Part shown: positions 1 to 6,230 of the stretch, one piece after another
Layout: each line of letters begins with the position of its first letter
Numbering within the stretch: position 1 is the first letter of the stretch
Assembly: GCA_903819605.1 (NCBI GenBank)
Contig: CAIJEA010000473.1
Coordinates: 1-8,123 of the forward strand
Reading direction: 5' to 3'
From: an uncultured cyanobacterium
GTDB taxonomy: Bacteria; Cyanobacteriota; Cyanobacteriia; Pseudanabaenales; Pseudanabaenaceae
DNA: 8,123 bases
Position numbers and translations under genes: made by a program
Notes under the pieces: generated by a model
What the model saw: the letters and a program-made list of their open reading frames with translations, nothing else
Database searches by the model: none
What the model was told of the DNA's origin: nothing

Positions 1-94
1 CAAAAAAATTCCACAACCTTGTCTGGAAAATATCTTGATGTTATATTTTTACTGATTCCGACATAATTCAGCACTATATAGAAAGAGGAAGTTT

Positions 95-283
95 ATGAGG
101 GCGTTGACACAGCGATCGATCGGGACAAAGATTCAAGACACTCTCTTTCTACTCAAGAATACGTATTCTCTGTTAGGTCAAAATCCTGCATTATTTAAGC
201 CTGTAACGCGGATCGTTTTAGTATCCCTTATTCTGACCACGCTCTTTTGGGGATCGTTGCTATGTTTTTTTTTTAGAAACTAA
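95..283 (+). CDS. N-terminal part of a frame-broken membrane protein (DUF6159-like)
   Basis: This short frame encodes 62 residues and is best read as the 5' part of the gene that continues at 312-1022. A good Shine-Dalgarno sequence, AGAGGAAG at 84-91, precedes the ATG. The product has a soluble start, then a hydrophobic segment at about residues 37-60. It ends abruptly as FFFRN right after a run of ten T (265-274). If one T is dropped, the frame passes from Cys57 through LETKTFVVIGCVG into Met312 of the next frame with no stop, giving a single 308-residue protein. The stretch LLKNTYSLLGQNPALFKP resembles the start of DUF6159 proteins, though I judge this from memory. The 94 bp upstream show only AT-rich sequence and no promoter I can defend. 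It could be a pseudogene, a sequencing error, or a gene rescued by slippage. Confidence 0.6.
   Translation: MRALTQRSIGTKIQDTLFLLKNTYSLLGQNPALFKPVTRIVLVSLILTTLFWGSLLCFFFRN
265..274 (+). other. T10 homopolymer at the frame break (possible slippage site or sequencing error)
   Basis: Ten consecutive T separate two frames that read as one membrane protein. Removing one T, or adding two, restores a continuous reading frame from 95 to 1022. Homopolymers of this length are known sites of replication slippage, of RNA polymerase slippage, and of assembly errors. The sequence alone cannot tell these apart. Confidence 0.65.
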
Positions 284-311
284 GACGTTTGTAGTCATCG
301 GCTGTGTAGGG

Positions 312-1022
312 ATGCTGATTGCTTTTGTCCTGTACGTTTGGAGCTTTTTTTATTTTACAGAACTAAAGCTTCGTCTGAGTTGGTTAGCCTGTACGACTGC
401 CTGCGGTACTAAACCAGCCTTCGAGCAATCACAGAGAATGGTGGAAAGTGTAGGTGGCAAAATCCGAATCCTTGCATTTCTCGATATGTTTTTTAAATAT
501 CTAGGATCTCTTCGCGATTCGGATGAACAAGGAATATGGGGAGCAATCAAAAGTTTCTTAATTAACCTACTGATTGAGGGGGCTGTGGAAGCTTGGGATT
601 TGGTGAATCACTATCTTATTCCTGCGATCGCAGTGGATCGATTGACTCTAAAGGCGGCAGTTGTCCAAATTAAGGATTTGCGAAATCATGTACCTTCCGT
701 TTTAATGGGTGTGTTTGGTATTGATTTTGTCGGAGATGTCATTATTTGGATCGTGGGACCTTTGTATGGAATTCTAGCTTTGCTTGCGGTTGGGTTAATT
801 GCTCTACTTAATAATGCTCACGTGGTAGCACCAATTATTATTTGTCTTTTTTACATAGGGGCAATATCGCATCGGATTCTTGATGCTGTGGTCGAAGCAA
901 CTAAAATTATATATTTCACATTGTTTTACACGGTGCTGCGTCATCCCGAACAGATGGATGCTGGTATGAAGCAGAAAACTAATTCCTTCTTGAAATTTAA
1001 TGACGCTGTAAAATACTCCTAA
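312..1022 (+). CDS. C-terminal part of a frame-broken multi-pass membrane protein (DUF6159-like)
   Basis: This frame gives 236 residues from the ATG at 312, but that ATG has no usable ribosome-binding site. The frame is open upstream to the T10 run, so the true start is probably the ATG at 95. Hydrophobic segments lie at about residues 1-17, 130-165 (two spans) and 168-205. Between them is an amphipathic region with AWDLVNHYLIPAIAVD at about residues 93-108, which resembles the W...PV(L/I)V.E block of DUF6159 integral membrane proteins. The late segment ISHRILDAVVEATKIIYFTL also fits the family's last helices. The function of DUF6159 is unknown and I assign none here. The gene is convergent with the anti-sigma gene, and a strong hairpin sits 59 bp after its stop. 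The family assignment is moderate; the membrane location is firm. Confidence 0.65.
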   Translation: MLIAFVLYVWSFFYFTELKLRLSWLACTTACGTKPAFEQSQRMVESVGGKIRILAFLDMFFKYLGSLRDSDEQGIWGAIKSFLINLLIEGAVEAWDLVNHYLIPAIAVDRLTLKAAVVQIKDLRNHVPSVLMGVFGIDFVGDVIIWIVGPLYGILALLAVGLIALLNNAHVVAPIIICLFYIGAISHRILDAVVEATKIIYFTLFYTVLRHPEQMDAGMKQKTNSFLKFNDAVKYS

Positions 1023-1081
1023 ATTTATCGCATGACAGAGAATGCATACAGTGACTTGCTTTCAAAAAATCCTTTGTCTAA

Positions 1082-1132
1082 GCTCCAAATAGAGAAAGAC
1101 GGCGCTTCGCGCCGTCTTTCTCTATTTGGAGC
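1082..1132. terminator. Perfect 24-bp-stem hairpin between convergent genes (bidirectional terminator or palindromic repeat)
   Basis: Positions 1082-1105 and 1109-1132 are perfect reverse complements around the 3-nt loop TTC. The top of the stem is GC-rich (GACGGCGC) and the lower stem is A/T-rich. The hairpin lies 59 bp after the membrane protein stop and 42 bp from the anti-sigma stop on the opposite strand. A symmetric hairpin here can end transcription from both sides, although no uninterrupted T tract follows on either strand. A palindromic repeat used as a terminator is also possible. Confidence 0.7.
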
Positions 1133-1174
1133 GAAAATAGCTGTAATAAAATTATTGCTATCAACATTCCTCAA

Positions 1175-1975
1175 CTACACTTCTCCTTTCATTACCATTT
1201 CCCCAGTGGGTTCTGGCATGTCTTTGTTTGGCTCAATGGTGATTATCACGGTAGTAGATTGCTTGAGAGCACTACCTAAAGGTACTTTTAAAAAGACTTT
1301 GCCTTGATCGTCGGGACGAAACTGAGCGCAGTCTACCTTTTTGCCATCAACGATCGCCCAAAGTCTGTAGCTATTTTCTTGAGGAATTGGCATTAGATTC
1401 TGGATGCTGATCATCGCCGTTTTTTCGGTAGGCGCGATCATCACGCTACCTGTTGCCGCTGGAATTGCCCCCATGCCCTTGAGTGAAATCATCCGATTAT
1501 CTGCATTTTGTAACATCGCGACCGCTTGACGATATTTTTGTAGTTCTACTTGATTTGTGGCGATTTGCTGACGCATTTGATAATTGTCAAAACCCAAGCC
1601 AAATAGAGCGATCGCACTAATACTACCTAAGCCAATCCATGCTAATTTCCAGAAATTTCTACGGCGAGGCGATCGCTTAATTTTTGCTATTAAAGGATCG
1701 GGATCTGCTGCCAAAGGATCTCCTAGAGATACTTCAATATTTGGAGGAATAGCTGCCGCCGCAATGCGATCGCGTAGATCGCTTGGTGGATAACTTTCAC
1801 TTAATCCAAGTGGAAGCAGCGCTAAAGTTTCTTGTAAGCGATCGATCTCAGTAATTATCTCTGGATGTTCAGCAATTAATTGGTGCATTGCTGTCACCTC
1901 TTCAGGTTCTAGATCTCCTAAAACATAACCTGCTAATAACTCTTCCCAATTATGGGGATAATTTTGTTTTGACAT
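1175..1975 (-). CDS. RskA-type membrane anti-sigma factor
   Basis: The 266-residue product should bind and hold the ECF sigma factor encoded just upstream, releasing it on an envelope or oxidative signal. The cytoplasmic N-terminus (residues 9-60, with LLAGYVLGDLEPEE) matches the anti-sigma domain of the RskA type. It has no HxxxCxxC zinc-binding motif, as is usual for that type. A basic stretch (KRSPRRR, 100-106) precedes one transmembrane helix at about 109-129. A short charged, possibly coiled segment follows at 131-155, then the outer RskA domain at about 165-262, recognised by YRLWAIVDGKK and by IEPN..MPEPTGEMV near the end. The gene starts 13 bp after the sigma stop, and GGAG in the end of the sigma gene lies rather far upstream (16 nt) from its ATG. 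Possible cyanobacterial counterparts are the SapG-like partners of SigG, but I cannot confirm orthology. Confidence 0.88.
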   Translation of the reverse strand: MSKQNYPHNWEELLAGYVLGDLEPEEVTAMHQLIAEHPEIITEIDRLQETLALLPLGLSESYPPSDLRDRIAAAAIPPNIEVSLGDPLAADPDPLIAKIKRSPRRRNFWKLAWIGLGSISAIALFGLGFDNYQMRQQIATNQVELQKYRQAVAMLQNADNRMISLKGMGAIPAATGSVMIAPTEKTAMISIQNLMPIPQENSYRLWAIVDGKKVDCAQFRPDDQGKVFLKVPLGSALKQSTTVIITIEPNKDMPEPTGEMVMKGEV

Positions 1976-1988
1976 AATTATTTTAATT

Positions 1989-2555
1989 TCACTCCAACGA
2001 ATCCTTCAAACTTTCTCTCAATCGAATCAATCCATTGCGCGCCCAAGACTTGACCGTTCCCAAAGGCGTATCTAGAGCTTTAGCTATTTCAGTTTGACTG
2101 AGACCGTCAAAATATGCCATTTCTAAAACTTGGCGATGCTTGTCAGGCAAATTTGCCAAGGCTGACTTCACCTTTTCTGAACGTTCGACAAGTGACGCAT
2201 TTTCCATGAGTGATGAGGTGTGGGTTTCATGTTGTGAAGAAATGCTCTGCTCCCATTTTTGTAGATGCTGTTGTTGCGATCGCGTTTTTCGGAGGCGGTC
2301 AATTGCCCTAGATCGGGTCAGGACTGATAGAAAAGTGGCGATCGAGCCACGTTTACTGTCATAGGTAGTATTGCGGCTGAGCAGAATAAAAATTTCTTGA
2401 GTGAGATCTTCAGCTTCTTGCTGACTACCCAAAATCCTTAAAGATACGCGGTAAACTAACTCACCATAGCGATCGTAGAAGATACCAAAAGCTTGACTGC
2501 TTCCCGATCGCCAAGCTTGCAATATTTCCACATCAGTTTGCTCGAAGAGTTTCAT
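1989..2555 (-). CDS. ECF-type RNA polymerase sigma factor
   Basis: The 188-residue protein is a group 4 (ECF) sigma-70 factor with only regions 2 and 4. Region 2 spans about residues 24-91 and includes FYDRYGELVYRVSLRILG, the core-binding AEDLTQEIF segment, and the -10-reading RAIDRLRK end. A variable linker (92-126) is rich in Gln, Ser and His. Region 4 spans about 127-183, with LPDKHRQVLEMAYFDGLSQ and a helix-turn-helix ending in GTVKSWARNGLIRLRESL. The length is typical for the family. It is the first gene of a two-gene minus-strand operon with its RskA-type anti-sigma factor, the usual order for such pairs, so autoregulation is expected. No clear Shine-Dalgarno precedes the ATG at 2555. 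The subgroup (SigG-like or another) cannot be settled by eye. Confidence 0.92.
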   Translation of the reverse strand: MKLFEQTDVEILQAWRSGSSQAFGIFYDRYGELVYRVSLRILGSQQEAEDLTQEIFILLSRNTTYDSKRGSIATFLSVLTRSRAIDRLRKTRSQQQHLQKWEQSISSQHETHTSSLMENASLVERSEKVKSALANLPDKHRQVLEMAYFDGLSQTEIAKALDTPLGTVKSWARNGLIRLRESLKDSLE

Positions 2556-2592
2556 AGTGTTAGAAAAATAGCAAAAATGACGACTGCAAACG

Positions 2593-2620
2593 TTTAGAAG
2601 TGGTGGCGATTGGTGTTGCC
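2593..2620 (-). promoter_or_regulatory. Candidate ECF-type promoter of the sigma/anti-sigma operon
   Basis: Read on the minus strand, GGCAAC (2620-2615) and TCTAAA (2598-2593) are separated by 16 bp. This resembles the GGAAC...TCTGA layout of many ECF promoters. Transcription would start roughly 30 nt before the sigma ATG at 2555, a sensible leader. The match is partial and short, so this is a suggestion of autoregulation, not proof. Confidence 0.28.
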
Positions 2621-2725
2621 TCTACTAAAACCCAAAATTTAGTATTATCCAAATATTAATTTGCCAACTCTGTTAATACATACGCATCCTAAACGAAAAT
2701 GGATGAATTTAAAATCATAAAGTCT

Positions 2726-2760
2726 AAAATAATGGCGATACAGAATGCTGCCATTATTTT
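2726..2760. repeat. 11-bp inverted repeat
   Basis: AAAATAATGGC at 2726-2736 is exactly complementary to GCCATTATTTT at 2750-2760, with a 13-nt loop. The T-rich right arm is followed by TTA, so on the plus strand it loosely resembles a terminator. No gene ends here, however, so a regulator-binding site or repeat remnant is equally likely. Confidence 0.4.
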
Positions 2761-2786
2761 TAGGGCTTTGATTTGCCCCAACTAAT

Positions 2787-2873
2787 AGCAATCCTAAATG
2801 GTTTGTAGAAGAGTGCACCTGAAGGGTTCGCTCTTCTACAAACTTAGAAAACTACAAATGATTTAGGATTGCT
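2787..2873. mobile_element. MITE-like element, 87 bp, with 22-nt terminal inverted repeats
   Basis: The ends 2787-2808 and 2852-2873 are inverted repeats matching at 20 of 22 positions. The outer 13 nt, AGCAATCCTAAAT, match perfectly. Inside is a second perfect 13-bp stem, 2801-2813 with 2831-2843, which competes with the inner part of the terminal repeats. There is no coding capacity and I see no convincing target-site duplication. The structure suits a miniature inverted-repeat element or a REP-like palindrome. It lies 70 bp upstream of the antiporter ATG. Part of it resembles the palindrome at 6231-6291. Confidence 0.5.
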
Positions 2874-2899
2874 GTAGAAGTTAGAATGGCTGGTACGAA

Positions 2900-2929
2900 T
2901 TGTTATCCAATTGAAAATAAACCTATAAG
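2900..2929 (+). promoter_or_regulatory. Candidate housekeeping promoter of the antiporter gene
   Basis: TTGTTA (2900-2905) and TATAAG (2924-2929) are separated by 18 bp and match the sigma-70 consensus at 4 of 6 and 5 of 6 positions. The leader would be only about 8 nt and lacks a clear ribosome-binding site, which weakens the call. The site lies just right of the MITE-like element. Confidence 0.35.
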
Positions 2930-2943
2930 AGAAAGCCCAGATT

Positions 2944-4338
2944 ATGTTTTTGACTAATGCGATCGCCAAGTATTTTTCAGAGAGACATTTCCCAGCAATC
3001 TCTTTTTTTGACGCTCCTTTGCCACTTTTAGCAACAGCCGCAGCCGAGAATGTCCCAATCGTTCTCTCAGGTGTATTGATGAGCTTAGTCGCGATCTATC
3101 TCGCTAGTAAAATCGGGGCAGAGGTAGCCAAAAGGTTTGATTTACCTCCTGTATTAGGTGAACTGCTTGCAGGAGTATTTATTGGAGTATCGTCACTGCA
3201 TCTGATTGTTTTCCCTGAAAATGGTCTAACAGCATCAGATTCACTAGTGATGCTAGGGCTGCGATCGCTAAATCATCTCACTCCCGAAGCTTTCACTAAT
3301 GTATTTCAATCGCAAAGTGAGTTTATCTCGGTAATGGCAGAGTTGGGGGTCATCATCTTGCTATTTGAAATTGGACTTGAATCAAATCTACATGACTTAA
3401 AAAAGGTAGGAATCCAAGCTGTATTAGTGGCTTGTGTTGGCGTTGCTGCTCCGTTTGCAATAGGTACAGTTGGGCTAATGACGATCTTTCATGTGGCGGC
3501 AATTCCTGCGATTTTTGCAGGTGCAGCGCTTACTGCTACTAGCATTGGTATTACATCCAAGGTTTTATCGGAACTTGGACAGCTTAAATCTACTGAGGGA
3601 CAAATCATAGTTGGGGCTGCTGTAATTGATGATGTGCTAGGGATTATTGTCTTAGCAGTAGTAGCAAGCTTAGCTAAAACGGGGGAAATCGACGTTCTTA
3701 ATGTGTTTTATCTGATTATTAGTGCAACTGTCTTTTTGATTGGTTCTATCCTTCTGGGTGGCTTTTTTAATAAGAGTTTTGCCGCTATTGTCGCGAAGTT
3801 AAAAACCCGTGGCAGCATTGTGATTCCTGCATTTATTTTTGCCTTTTTTATGGCGTTTATCGGCAATGCGATCCATCTTGAAGCGATCTTAGGTGCTTTT
3901 GCTGCTGGATTGGTTCTAGATGAAAGCGATGCTCGTAATGAGTTGGATGAATTGATTAAGCCTGTAGCCGATTTGATTGTGCCGATTTTCTTTGTCACTG
4001 TGGGTGCAAGAGCCGATCTAGGTGTCTTAAATCCTGCGATCGCTGAAAATCGTGCTGGTTTATTGATTGCGATATTTCTGGTTATTGTGGCGATCGTAGG
4101 CAAAATGGTAACTGGGTGGGCTGTTTTTGGTATTCCCAATATCAATCGTGTGGCGATCGGTGTGGGGATGATTCCTCGTGGTGAGGTGGGATTAGTATTT
4201 GCAGGGATTGGTTCTGCTAGTGGTGCGATCGATAAACCATTAGAAGTATCCATTATCATCATGGTGATTTTGACAACCTTCTTAGCCCCGCCATTTTTAC
4301 GCCTCGCCTTTGGGCAGCCTAAGCCTGCTGGTGAATAA
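2944..4338 (+). CDS. nhaS3: CPA2-family Na+(K+)/H+ antiporter, NhaS3-like
   Basis: The 464-residue protein is an integral membrane antiporter of the KefB/NapA (CPA2) type, exchanging Na+ or K+ for protons. About 12 hydrophobic helices fill residues 38-450. Family marks in order are LGELLAGVFIG (71-81), LLFEIGLE (139-146), ALTATSIGITSKVLSELG (195-212), the ion-binding Asp pair in AAVIDDVLG (D229-D230), GAFAAGLVLDES (317-328), FFVTVGARAD (349-358), Lys387 in GKMVTGW, and MIPRGEVGLV (409-418). The Asp pair plus the later Lys is the pattern of electrogenic NapA-like exchangers. Length and motifs agree with Synechocystis NhaS3, the thylakoid-membrane Na+/H+ antiporter; the symbol rests on remembered resemblance. 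There is no C-terminal TrkA-N regulatory domain. The first 37 residues are poorly conserved in type, and no better downstream start is seen. It appears to be transcribed alone. Confidence 0.9.
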   Translation: MFLTNAIAKYFSERHFPAISFFDAPLPLLATAAAENVPIVLSGVLMSLVAIYLASKIGAEVAKRFDLPPVLGELLAGVFIGVSSLHLIVFPENGLTASDSLVMLGLRSLNHLTPEAFTNVFQSQSEFISVMAELGVIILLFEIGLESNLHDLKKVGIQAVLVACVGVAAPFAIGTVGLMTIFHVAAIPAIFAGAALTATSIGITSKVLSELGQLKSTEGQIIVGAAVIDDVLGIIVLAVVASLAKTGEIDVLNVFYLIISATVFLIGSILLGGFFNKSFAAIVAKLKTRGSIVIPAFIFAFFMAFIGNAIHLEAILGAFAAGLVLDESDARNELDELIKPVADLIVPIFFVTVGARADLGVLNPAIAENRAGLLIAIFLVIVAIVGKMVTGWAVFGIPNINRVAIGVGMIPRGEVGLVFAGIGSASGAIDKPLEVSIIIMVILTTFLAPPFLRLAFGQPKPAGE

Positions 4339-4364
4339 TCTCTTTGGAATTTTGAAGATTTTAA

Positions 4365-4508
4365 AAATTGATTCGTAAAAGACTTGATGATCGGGCGATC
4401 GCTAAGTTACTCAAAATCGCATGGTGGAATTGGGGCATTGAGAAGATTACTAGAAATCTGGCTCGAATTGTGAGCGCTGATATCGAAGCCCTGCAAACCT
4501 GTGTTTAA
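4365..4508 (+). pseudogene. C-terminal relic of a CatB/Vat-type hexapeptide acetyltransferase
   Basis: An open stretch of 47 codons ends at TAA 4506-4508 and reads KLIRKRLDDRAIAKLLKIAW, then WNWGIEKITRNLARIVSADI. This closely follows the C-terminal tail of xenobiotic acetyltransferases of the CatB/Vat class, where the beta-helix ends in a NPAKxIRKRF-like segment followed by a helix with WWxWxIEKIxxN. An in-frame stop (TAA 4362-4364) sits immediately upstream, there is no ATG, and no left-handed beta-helix repeats remain. The full-length family is about 200 residues, so roughly three quarters is missing. It lies between the antiporter and monooxygenase genes and contains a HIP1 site (4395-4402), suggesting long residence in this genome. 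A tiny functional peptide is unlikely. Confidence 0.75.
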
Positions 4509-4610
4509 GTTAGAGCTAGCACAATGTTACATAAAATACAAAAAACTGATAGATAAAGAAATATTGATTATGATCAAAACAACGCCAAACTAAACGTCAA
4601 AGAGGCTTAA

Positions 4611-5681
4611 ATGATTTCTACGAATAGCAAGATAGGCATCATCGGCGCAGGGACATCGGGGGCTTATCTTGCCAGTTTACTTATTCAAGAAGGATTTCAG
4701 GTTAGCTTATTTGAGAAAGCTCCAGTAGTCCGTACCGATGGATGTGGCATTCTGATCGTCCAATCGGGAATGAAAGCACTACATGAGGGCAATCCCAAAA
4801 TCACTCAAAAAATTATTGAAGCTGGTAATCCTGTTAAATTATTTGAGTTCCGTAATCTTAAGGGGGGATTCATCAATTCAGAAACTGTTACCTATACTGA
4901 AGACGAACTACCAGGAATGCTAGTTCACCGCAAAGCAATTTTAGAAGCAATTCTTGATACTTTACCGACCGATCGGATTCAGTTTAATGCTCAATTGTCG
5001 GCAATCTCTCAAACCGATCGTAGCGCGATCGCCCATTTTAAAGATGGCAGTCAATGGGAAGGAGATTTAATTATTGGTGCGGACGGGATTCTATCTAAGG
5101 TGCGTCAGTCTGTCATTCCCAATGTTGAGCTTAACTATCTAGGGGATCTCGTTTGGCGCGGAATTGTTGAAGATCGTAGCTTCTGTCCCGAAGGAAACTT
5201 TTTTGTTTATGTACGTGGTCGTGGCATTTATGCAAACTTCTTTCATATTGACGATACTCATACGCATTGGGGATTCTTTATCGAAACAGAACAAACGGAT
5301 GCTGAGAAGGGAATACTACAGCCGACTAATACAACTATTCCTGCTCAAGAATTAGCGAAACTTCCAGAAGATGCACGGAAAGTAATTGAATCAACCCCTT
5401 TAGAAAATATGATTTGTCGTTACTCCTATGATATCGATCCCTTACCACAGTTATATGATGGGCGCGTTCTTTTAATTGGTGATGCGGCTCATGCGAAGAG
5501 TTCTACTCGCGCTAGAGGCATGACTTCAGGATGGGAAGATGGTTTGTTGTTAACTCAATATTTAAAATCTAGCGTCAGTATTTCCGAAGCTCTCGATAAA
5601 TACCAGACTGAGAGATTACCAATTGTCCATGAATATCAACGCACTAGCCGAGAAGTAAGTCAAAAAATCGGTCGTCGTTAA
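4611..5681 (+). CDS. FAD-dependent monooxygenase (PHBH/UbiH-like fold)
   Basis: The 356-residue protein should be a class A flavoprotein hydroxylase, using NAD(P)H and O2 on an unknown, probably aromatic or isoprenoid, substrate. The start is supported by AAGAGG ending 5 nt before the ATG. The N-terminal Rossmann motif GAGTSG is at 12-17, with the ribose-binding Glu35 at the end of the second strand. HRKAI (106-110) matches the FAD-contacting Arg region. The DG motif is GADGILSKVR (156-165). The GD motif begins GDAAH (290-294), but the following loop (SSTRARGMT, 297-305) lacks the usual P..GQG.N residues; only the last Gly (303) and the later ED (309-310) are kept. Length fits the family. There is no signal peptide, so it is probably cytoplasmic. 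A hairpin starts 3 nt after the stop and a DUF3598 gene follows. Confidence 0.85.
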   Translation: MISTNSKIGIIGAGTSGAYLASLLIQEGFQVSLFEKAPVVRTDGCGILIVQSGMKALHEGNPKITQKIIEAGNPVKLFEFRNLKGGFINSETVTYTEDELPGMLVHRKAILEAILDTLPTDRIQFNAQLSAISQTDRSAIAHFKDGSQWEGDLIIGADGILSKVRQSVIPNVELNYLGDLVWRGIVEDRSFCPEGNFFVYVRGRGIYANFFHIDDTHTHWGFFIETEQTDAEKGILQPTNTTIPAQELAKLPEDARKVIESTPLENMICRYSYDIDPLPQLYDGRVLLIGDAAHAKSSTRARGMTSGWEDGLLLTQYLKSSVSISEALDKYQTERLPIVHEYQRTSREVSQKIGRR

Positions 5682-5684
5682 TAC

Positions 5685-5723
5685 ATCAATTGAGTGCGTC
5701 CTAAAGGGGCGCACTCAATTGAT
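5685..5723 (+). terminator. 17-bp hairpin just after the monooxygenase stop
   Basis: Arms 5685-5701 and 5707-5723 pair over 17 positions with one G-U wobble (5699 with 5709) around the loop TAAAG. It begins 3 nt after the stop codon. No run of T follows, so termination would be partial at best. It may instead be a palindromic repeat or an mRNA 3'-end stabiliser between the monooxygenase and the DUF3598 gene. Confidence 0.55.
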
Positions 5724-5759
5724 ATGAAGATACAGAATTGTTTAGAAAAAACAAATTAA

Positions 5760-6227
5760 ATGATTACAACCTCTGAAATTGCACCAAATTTAGAACAGGT
5801 TCCTGAAATATTTACCCGTCATATTGGCACTTGGAAAGGCGAATATATTAAAACCGATCGGCAGGGACATTTTTCACGCAGCTTTGTCGGCAGCTTTACG
5901 ATCGCGATCGCAGGTAGTAGGTATCAACAGGTGAACAAGTATGAATACGCCGATGGTTCGCGCCTTCAGCTTGATTTTGAAGGATACTTTGAAGATCGAA
6001 TTTTGCAAATGCGTTCGAGTAGTTATACTGATTTTTCGGCGATCGCGTGGGATGCTGGGCAGGATTTAGTTTGCTTTCGGGCAAATAAAACTCAAAATGA
6101 CGCGCTCATTACATTTATAGAAACAATGACTTTACTCGATGACAATCATCGCATTCGCAGCACCCAAGCCTTTAAAGATGGCGTTTTTGATGGGATTTCC
6201 TTTATTGAGGAAATGCGGATTGATTAA
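5760..6227 (+). CDS. DUF3598 family lipocalin-like protein
   Basis: The 155-residue product resembles DUF3598, a small beta-barrel (lipocalin/fatty-acid-binding fold) family common in cyanobacteria and without a settled function. The signature HIGTWKGEYIKTDRQGHF lies at residues 21-38, matching the family's HxGxWxGxYxxxDxxG start. It is followed by alternating strands such as YQQVNKYEYADG and, near the end, RSTQAFKDGVFDGISFIEE. There is no signal peptide or membrane helix, so it is likely cytoplasmic. A stop codon (TAA) directly precedes the ATG in frame, which fixes this as the earliest start, although no Shine-Dalgarno is visible. The gene lies 78 bp after the monooxygenase on the same strand. 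A ligand-binding role alongside that enzyme is possible but is inference. A perfect palindrome starts 3 nt after its stop. Confidence 0.7.
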   Translation: MITTSEIAPNLEQVPEIFTRHIGTWKGEYIKTDRQGHFSRSFVGSFTIAIAGSRYQQVNKYEYADGSRLQLDFEGYFEDRILQMRSSSYTDFSAIAWDAGQDLVCFRANKTQNDALITFIETMTLLDDNHRIRSTQAFKDGVFDGISFIEEMRID

Positions 6228-6230
6228 CTA

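Larger units (their letters stand above)
2556..2943. other. 388-bp divergent intergenic region
   Basis: This gap separates the start of the minus-strand sigma gene from the start of the plus-strand antiporter gene. No credible coding frame was seen on either strand. Going rightwards it holds the candidate sigma promoter, an AT-rich stretch, an 11-bp inverted repeat (2726-2736 with 2750-2760, loop 13 nt), the 87-bp MITE-like element, and a candidate antiporter promoter. Most of its length is therefore regulatory or repeat DNA. Confidence 0.7.

Noticed and set aside
265..274. Programmed ribosomal -1 frameshift at the T run
   Set aside because: The downstream frame needs +1 (or loss of one base), not -1, and no stimulatory hairpin or pseudoknot is evident just after it.
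1032..1307. A 91-codon plus-strand frame starting ATG at 1032
   Set aside because: It runs through the perfect hairpin and then antisense over the end of the anti-sigma gene; it has no ribosome-binding site and no family resemblance.
2629..2669. TTGGCA-17-TACTAA as a housekeeping promoter for the sigma gene (minus strand)
   Set aside because: The -10 box matches only 3 of 6 positions, and the leader would be longer than with the ECF-like candidate.
3708..4262. A 184-codon minus-strand frame opposite the antiporter
   Set aside because: It is antisense to well-conserved antiporter motifs, and its composition is what the reverse of a hydrophobic membrane gene gives.
4564..4577. Small palindrome TTGAT-TATG-ATCAA before the monooxygenase as an operator
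   Set aside because: A 5-bp arm is expected by chance in AT-rich DNA, and no regulator gene is nearby.
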